Positions 56,843 through 64,000 of a stretch of 64,000 nucleotides of DNA are shown piece after piece. The translations under genes were made by a program, and so were the position numbers. This stretch comes from Plumapathes pennacea (taxonomy: Eukaryota; Cnidaria; Anthozoa; Antipatharia; Myriopathidae): the NCBI GenBank assembly GCA_964036295.1, contig OZ038469.1, positions 13,573,591 through 13,637,590 on the forward strand, written 5' to 3'. The notes beneath the pieces are model-generated. The model searched no databases. It was not told where the DNA came from and saw nothing but the letters and a program-made list of their open reading frames with translations. Within the stretch, counting starts at the first letter, position 1, and each line of letters starts with the position of its first letter.

Positions 56843-59800
56843 CTATGCAAACTTCGTCGGCATAGTCCCACGAACGTTTCCTGAAAGTTTCATGCGATTC
56901 TGAGATGGTCGAAAAATCTTGGAATTTTGACAAAATACTAAGGCTATAGCACAGGGTTTTTGGCCGATTTTGGCCAAAAATTGAAAACTCTTGAAACTTT
57001 CAGGAAACCTTCCTTGGACTATAAGAAGACTTTTTGCAAGATATTTGCTTTATCTATTTTCGTCCGTTGCCGAGATATAGCAGCTATACTCGAAAGGTGT
57101 GATGAATTAATTAGTGCATGATTTGCTGTATTTTGCCTTAATTTCTCACGACGCGCGCGCTAAAAGTTTACAAAAACTATGCAAACTTCGTCGGCATAGT
57201 CCCACAAACGTTTCCTGAAAGTTTCATGCGATTCTGAGATGGTCGAAAAATCTTGGAATTTTGACAAAATACTAAGGCTATAGCACAGGGTTTTTGGCCG
57301 ATTTTGGCCAAAAATTGAAAACTCTTGAAACTTTCAGGAAACCTTCCTTGGACTATAAGAAGACTTTTTGCAAGATATTTGCTTTATCTATTTTCGTCCG
57401 TTGCCGAGATATAGCAGCTATACTCGAAAGGTGTGATGAATTAATTAGTGCATGATTTGCTGTATTTTGCCTTAATTTCTCACGACGCGCGCGCTAAAAG
57501 TTTACAAAAACTATGCAAACTTCGTCGGCATAGTCCCACGAACGTTTCCTGAAAGTTTCATGCGATTCTGAGATGGTCGAAAAATCTTGGAATTTTGACA
57601 AAATACTAAGGCTATAGCACAGGGTTTTTGGCCGATTTTGGCCAAAAATTGAAAACTCTTGAAACTTTCAGGAAACCTTCCTTGGACTATAAGAAGACTT
57701 TTTGCAAGATATTTGCTTTATCTATTTTCGTCCGTTGCCGAGATATAGCAGCTATACTCGAAAGGTGTGATGAATTAATTAGTGCATGATTTGCTGTATT
57801 TTGCCTTAATTTCTCACGACGCGCGCGCTAAAAGTTTACAAAAACTATGCAAACTTCGTCGGCATAGTCCCACAAACGTTTCCTGAAAGTTTCATGCGAT
57901 TCTGAGATGGTCGAAAAATCTTGGAATTTTGACAAAATACTAAGGCTATAGCACAGGGTTTTTGGCCGATTTTGGCCAAAAATTGAAAACTCTTGAAACT
58001 TTCAGGAAACCTTCCTTGGACTATAAGAAGACTTTTTGCAAGATATTTGCTTTATCTATTTTCGTCCGTTGCCGAGATATAGCAGCTATACTCGAAAGGT
58101 GTGATGAATTAATTAGTGCATGATTTGCTGTATTTTGCCTTAATTTCTCACGACGCGCGCGCTAAAAGTTTACAAAAACTATGCAAACTTCGTCGGCATA
58201 GTCCCACAAACGTTTCCTGAAAGTTTCATGCGATTCTGAGATGGTCGAAAAATCTTGGAATTTTGACAAAATACTAAGGCTATAGCACAGGGTTTTTGGC
58301 CGATTTTGGCCAAAAATTGAAAACTCTTGAAACTTTCAGGAAACCTTCCTTGGACTATAAGAAGACTTTTGCAATACATTTGCTTTATCTATCTTCGTCC
58401 GTTGCAGAGATATAGCAGCTAAACTCGAAAGGTGTGATGAATTATTTAGTGCATGATTTGCTGTAATTTGCCTTAATTTCTCACGACGCGCGCGCTAAAA
58501 GTTTACAAATACTATGCAAACTTCGTCGGCATAGTCCCACGAACGTTTCCTGAAAGTTTCATGCGATTCTGAGATGGTCGAAAAATCTTGGAATTTTGAC
58601 AAAATACTAAGGCTATAGCACAGGGTTTTTTGCCGATTTTGGCCAAAGATTGAAAACTCTTGAAACTTTCAGGAAACCTTCCTTGGACTATAAGAAGACT
58701 TTTTGCAAGACATTTGCTTTATCTATCTTCGTCCGTTGCCGAGATATACCAGCTATACTCGAAAGGTGTGATGAATTAATTAGTGCATGATTTGCTGTAA
58801 TTTGCCTTAATTTCTCACGACGCGCGCGCTAAAAGTTTACAAATACTATGCAAACTTCGTCGGCATAGTCCCACGAACGTTTCCTGAAAGTTTCATGCGA
58901 TTCTGAGATGGTCGAAAAATCTTGGAATTTTGACAAAATACTAAGGCTATAGCACAGGGTTTTTTGCCGATTTTGGCCAAAGATTGAAAACTCTTGAAAC
59001 TTTCAGGAAACCTTCCTTGGACTATAAGAAGACTTTTTGCAAGACGTTTGCTTTATCTATTTTCGTCCGTTGCCGAGATATAGCAGCTATACTCGAAAGG
59101 TGTGATGAATTAATTAGTGCATGATTTACTGTAATTTGCCTTAATTTCTCACAACGCGCGCGCTAAAAGTTTACAAAAACTATGCAAACTTCGTCGGCAT
59201 AGACCCACGAACGTTTCCTGAAAGTTTCATGCGATTCTGAGATGGTCGAAAAATCTTGGAATTTTGACAAATACTAAGGCTATAGTACAGGGTTTTTTGC
59301 CGATTTTGGCCAAAAATTGAAAACTCTTGAAACTTTCAGGAAACCTTCCTTGGACTATAAGAAGACTTTTTGCAATAAATTGGCTTTATCTATCTTCGTC
59401 CGTTGCAGAGATATAGCAGCTATACTCGAAAGGTGTGATGAATTAATTAGTGCATGATTTGCTGTAATTTGCCTTAATTTCTCACGACGCGCGCGCTAAA
59501 AGTTTACAAAAACTATGCAAACTTCGTCGGCATAGTCCCACAAACGTTTCCTGAAAGTTTCATGCGATTCTGAGATGGTCGAAAAATCTTGGAATTTTGA
59601 CAAAATACTAAGGCTATAGCACAGGGTTTTTGGCCGATTTTGGCCAAAAATTGAAAACTCTTGAAACTTTCAGGAAACCTTCCTTGGACTATAAGAAGAC
59701 TTTTGCAATACATTTGCTTTATCTATCTTCGTCCGTTGCAGAGATATAGCAGCTAAACTCGAAAGGTGTGATGAATTAATTAGTGCATGATTTGCTGTAA

Positions 59801-61119
59801 TTTGCCTTAATTTCTCACGACGCGCGCGCTAAAAGTTTACAAATACTATGCAAACTTCGTCGGCATAGTCCCACGAACGTTTCCTGAAAGTTTCATGCGA
59901 TTCTGAGATGGTCGAAAAATCTTGGAATTTTGACAAAATACTAAGGCTATAGCACAGGGTTTTTTGCCGATTTTGGCCAAAGATTGAAAACTCTTGAAAC
60001 TTTCAGGAAACCTTCCTTGGACTATAAGAAGACTTTTTGCAAGACATTTGCTTTATCTATCTTCGTCCGTTGCCGAGATATACCAGCTATACTCGAAAGG
60101 TGTGATGAATTAATTAGTGCATGATTTGCTGTAATTTGCCTTAATTTCTCACGACGCGCGCGCTAAATGTTTACAAAAAGTATGCAAACTTCGTCGGCAT
60201 AGTCCCACGAACGTTTCCTGAAAGTTTCATGCGATTCTGAGATGGTCGAAAAATCTTGGAATTTTGACAAAATACTAAGGCTATAGCACAGGGTTTTTTG
60301 CCGATTTTGGCCAAAAATTGAAAACTCTTGAAACTTTCAGGAAACCTTCCTTGGACTATAAGAAGACTTTTTGCAAGATATTTGCTTTATCTATCTTCGT
60401 CCGTTGCCGAGATATAGCAGCTATACTCGAAAGGTGTGATGAATTAATTAATGCATGATTTGCTGTATTTTGCCTTAATTTCTCACGACGCGCGCGCTAA
60501 AAGTTTACAAAAACTATGCAAACTTCGTCGGCATAGTCCCACAAACGTTTCCTGAAAGTTTCATGCGATTCTGAGATGGTCGAAAAATCTTGGAATTTTG
60601 ACAAAATACTAAGGCTATAGCACAGGGTTTTTGGCCGATTTTGGCCAAAAATTGAAAACTCTTGAAACTTTCAGGAAAGCTTCCTTGGACTATAAGAAGA
60701 CTTTTGCAAGATATTTGCTTTATCTATCTTCGTCCGTTGCAGAGATATAGCAGCTAAACTCGAAAGGTGTGATGAATTAATTAGTGCATGATTTGCTGTA
60801 ATTTGCCTTAATTTCTCACGACGCGCGCACTAAAAGTTTACAAAAACTATGCAAACTTCGTCGGCATAGTCCCACGAACGTTTCCTGAAAGTTTCATGCG
60901 ATTCTGAGATGGTCGAAAAATCTTGGAATTTTGACAAAATACTAAGGCTATAGCACAGGGTTTTTTGCCGATTTTGGCCAAAGATTGAAAACTCTTGAAA
61001 CTTTCAGGAAACCTTCCTTGGACTATAAGAAGACTTTTTGCAAGACATTTGCTTTATCTATCTTCGTCCGTTGCCGAGATATACCAGCTATACTCGAAAG
61101 GTGTGATGAATTAATTAGT

Positions 61120-64000
61120 GCATGATTTACTGTAATTTGCCTTAATTTCTCACAACGCGCGCGCTAAAAGTTTACAAAAACTATGCAAACTTCGTCGGCA
61201 TAGACCCACGAACGTTTCCTGAAAGTTTCATGCGATTCTGAGATGGTCGAAAAATCTTGGAATTTTGACAAATACTAAGGCTATAGTACAGGGTTTTTTG
61301 CCGATTTTGGCCAAAGATTGAAAACTCTTGAAACTTTCAGGAAACCTTCCTTGGACTATAAGAAGACTTTTTGCAATACATTTGCTTTATCTATCTTCGT
61401 CCGTTGCAGAGATATAGCAGCTATACTCGAAAGGTGTGATGAATTAATTAGTGCATGATTTGCTGTAATTTGCCTTAATTTCTCACGACGCGCGCGCTAA
61501 AAGTTTACAAAAACTATGCAAACTTCGTCGGCATAGTCCCACGAACGTTTCCTGAAAGTTTCATGCGATTCTGAGATGGTCGAAAAATCTTGGAATTTTG
61601 ACAAAATACTAAGGCTATAGCACAGGGTTTTTTGCCGATTTTGGCCAAAAATTGAAAACTCTTGAAACTTTCAGGAAAGCTTCCTTGGACTATAAGAAGA
61701 CTTTTTGCAATACATTTGCTTTATCTATCTTCGTCCGTTGCAGAGATATAGCAGCTACACTCGAAAGGTGTGATGAATTAATTAGTGCATGATTTGCTGT
61801 AATTTGCCTTAATTTCTCACGACGCGCGCGCTAAAAGTTTACAGAAACTATGCAAACTTCGTCGGCATAGTCCCACAAACGTTTCCTGAAAGTTTCATGC
61901 GATTCTGAGATGGTCGAAAAATCTTGGAATTTTGACAAAATACTAAGGCTATAGCACAGGGTTTTTTGCCGATTTTGGCCAAAGATTGAAAACTCTTGAA
62001 ACTTTCAGGAAACCTTCCTTGGACTATAAGAAGACTTTTTGCAAGACATTTGCTTTATCTATCTTCGTCCGTTGCCGAGATATACCAGCTATACTCGAAA
62101 GGTGTGATGAATTAATTAGTGCATGATTTACTGTAATTTGCCTTAATTTCTCACAACGCGCGCGCTAAAAGTTTACAAAAAGTATGCAAACTTCGTCGGC
62201 ATAGACCCACGAACGTTTCCTGAAAGTTTCATGCGATTCTGAGATGGTCGAAAAATCTTGGAATTTTGACAAATACTAAGGCTATAGTACAGGGTTTTTT
62301 GCCGATTTTGGCCAAAAATTGAAAACTCTTGAAACTTTCAGGAAACCTTCCTTGGACTATAAGAAGACTTTTTGCAATACATTTGCTTTATCTATCTTCG
62401 TCCGTTGCAGAGATATAGCAGCTATACTCGAAAGGTGTGATGAATTAATTAGTGCATGATTTGCTGTAATTTGCCTTAATTTCTCACGACGCGCGCGCTA
62501 AAAGTTTACAAAAACTATGCAAACTTCGTCGGCATAGTCCCACGAACGTTTCCTGAAAGTTTCATGCGATTCTGAGATGGTCGAAAAATCTTGGAATTTT
62601 GACAAAATACTAAGGCTATAGCACAGGGTTTTTTGCCGATTTTGGCCAAAAATTGAAAACTCTTGAAACTTTCAGGAAAGCTTCCTTGGACTATAAGAAG
62701 ACTTTTTGCAATACATTTGCTTTATCTATCTTCGTCCGTTGCAGAGATATAGCAGCTACACTCGAAAGGTGTGATGAATTAATTAGTGCATGATTTGCTG
62801 TAATTTGCCTTAATTTCTCACGACGCGCGCGCTAAAAGTTTACAGAAACTATGCAAACTTCGTCGGCATAGTCCCACAAACGTTTCCTGAAAGTTTCATG
62901 CGATTCTGAGATGGTCGAAAAATCTTGGAATTTTTAACAAAATACTAAGGCTATAGCACAGGGTTTTTTGCCGATTTTGGCCAAAGATTGAAAACTCTTG
63001 AAACTTTCAGGAAACCTTCCTTGGACTATAAGAAGACTTTTTGCAAGACATTTGCTTTATCTATCTTCGTCCGTTGCCGAGATATACCAGCTATACTCGA
63101 AAGGTGTGATGAATTAATTAGTGCATGATTTACTGTAATTTGCCTTAATTTCTCACAACGCGCGCGCTAAAAGTTTACAAAAACTATGCAAACTTCGTCG
63201 GCATAGACCCACGAACGTTTCCTGAAAGTTTCATGCGATTCTGAGATGGTCGAAAAATCTTGGAATTTTGACAAATACTAAGGCTATAGTACAGGGTTTT
63301 TTGCCGATTTTGGCCAAAAATTGAAAACTCTTGAAACTTTCAGGAAACCTTCCTTGGACTATAAGAAGACTTTTTGCAATACATTTGCTTTATCTATCTT
63401 CGTCCGTTGCAGAGATATAGCAGCTATACTCGAAAGGTGTGATGAATTAATTAGTGCATGATTTGCTGTAATTTGCCTTAATTTCTCACGACGCGCGCGC
63501 TAAAAGTTTACAAAAACTATGCAAACTTCGTCGGCATAGTCCCACGAACGTTTCCTGAAAGTTTCATGCGATTCTGAGATGGTCGAAAAATCTTGGAATT
63601 TTGACAAAATACTAAGGCTATAGCACAGGGTTTTTTGCCGATTTTGGCCAAAAATTGAAAACTCTTGAAACTTTCAGGAAACCTTCCTTGGACTATAAGA
63701 AGACTTTTTGCAATACATTTGCTTTATCTATCTTCGTCCGTTGCAGAGATATAGCAGCTACACTCGAAAGGTGTGATGAATTAATTAGTGCATGATTTGC
63801 TGTAATTTGCCTTAATTTCTCACGACGCGCGCGCTAAAAGTTTACAAAAACTATGCAAACTTCGTCGGCATAGTCCCACAAACGTTTCCTGAAAGTTTCA
63901 TGCGATTCTGAGATGGTCGAAAAATCTTGGAATTTTGACAAAATACTAAGGCTATAGCACAGGGTTTTTTGTCAAAAATTGAAAACTCTTGAAACTTAGT
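61120..64000. repeat. Three-monomer higher-order repeat at the right side (~1000 bp)
   Basis: The variant set 'gatttactgtaattt', 'cacaacgcg', 'atagacccacg', 'gacaaatac', 'tatagtacagg' occurs near 61130, 62129 and 63131, three monomers apart. It also occurs once near 59128. Confidence 0.75.

Larger units (their letters stand above)
39842..64000. repeat. Satellite array, ~334 bp monomer, about 72 copies, reaching the window end
   Basis: From about 39842 the sequence is a head-to-tail array. Successive 'gtttcctgaaagtttc' marks are 332-336 bases apart; 40513 to 63884 spans 70 periods. Each monomer carries 'gatggtcgaaaaatcttgga', 'ctatagcacaggg', 'gccgattttggcc', 'ttgctttatctat', 'gagatata', 'gaattaattagtgcatgatt' and a CpG-dense 'acgacgcgcgcgct'. 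The first two copies are clearly diverged; most others differ at a few sites. The minus strand shows a recurrent 65-66-residue frame where the monomer has a particular length. It is not a gene: it exists only in some copies and depends on one-base length changes. Confidence 0.98.

Noticed and set aside
42486-59713. Recurrent 65-66-residue open frames on the minus strand, nearly identical in sequence
   Set aside because: They are readings of the satellite monomer. They appear only in copies with particular one-base length changes, lack a promoter or domain, and follow the array period.
39842-64000. A CENP-B box in the satellite monomer
   Set aside because: The closest stretch (cttcgtccgttgccgagat) does not fit the essential positions of the NTTCGNNNNANNCGGGN consensus.
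39470-64000. A CRISPR array
   Set aside because: Repeats are contiguous without unique spacers, and the context is eukaryotic.

Overview
The window looks like nuclear DNA of an animal, most likely an anthozoan cnidarian such as a coral or sea anemone. Evidence: AT-rich non-coding DNA, canonical GT-AG introns, short coding exons, 5'-truncated non-LTR retrotransposon ends, many small foldback (MITE-like) elements, and a long satellite. The species is an inference; no rRNA, tRNA or mitochondrial marker was recognised. There are no bacterial-type operons, and no phage or CRISPR features.

Region 1 (1-22 kb) carries a scattered cluster of small, apparently intronless coding frames on both strands (2921-3475 +, 8827-9507 +, 10622-10909 +, 12568-13140 -, 15391-15924 -, 16885-17718 -, 21116-21790 -, and a partial frame at the left edge). 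They encode basic, Ser/Arg-rich, probably disordered proteins. Six share a C-terminal motif W-[KR]-x-x-[LIK]-[HF]-[KR]-R. Three share [RK]-[RK]-x-[ST]-[LF]-P-[DE]-[IV], and three share RRHS. I do not recognise the family; it is the best candidate here for something undescribed. Between the genes lie two decayed LINE 3' ends, several MITEs, local tandem duplications and microsatellites.

Region 2 (22.9-39.7 kb) begins with a 1.5 kb minisatellite (11-12 bp unit). It then holds two paralogous minus-strand genes that I assembled by hand from six exons each (26899-30582 and 33472-35998). Exon phases match throughout, and exons 1, 4 and 5 have identical lengths. Each encodes a signal peptide, a short linker with SKWED, a low-complexity Gln/Ala/Met/Pro-rich segment and a C-terminal Cys-rich domain. 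The Cys-rich domain resembles the secreted DUF4773 type, recalled by pattern only. Two further decayed copies of their promoter region (31.1-31.4 and 38.2-38.4 kb) show a tandemly expanding locus. Gene A is also bracketed by 0.54 kb inverted repeats. A LYST-like BEACH-domain exon fragment lies at 38.7 kb.

Region 3 (39.47-64.0 kb) is repetitive: a short minisatellite, then more than 24 kb of a ~334 bp satellite (about 72 copies). The satellite has diverged edge copies, higher-order repeats of 3, 4 and 6 monomers, and a 16 bp inverted repeat inside each monomer. The short recurrent open frames there are satellite artefacts, not genes.

All similarity statements come from reading the sequence; none was checked against a database.
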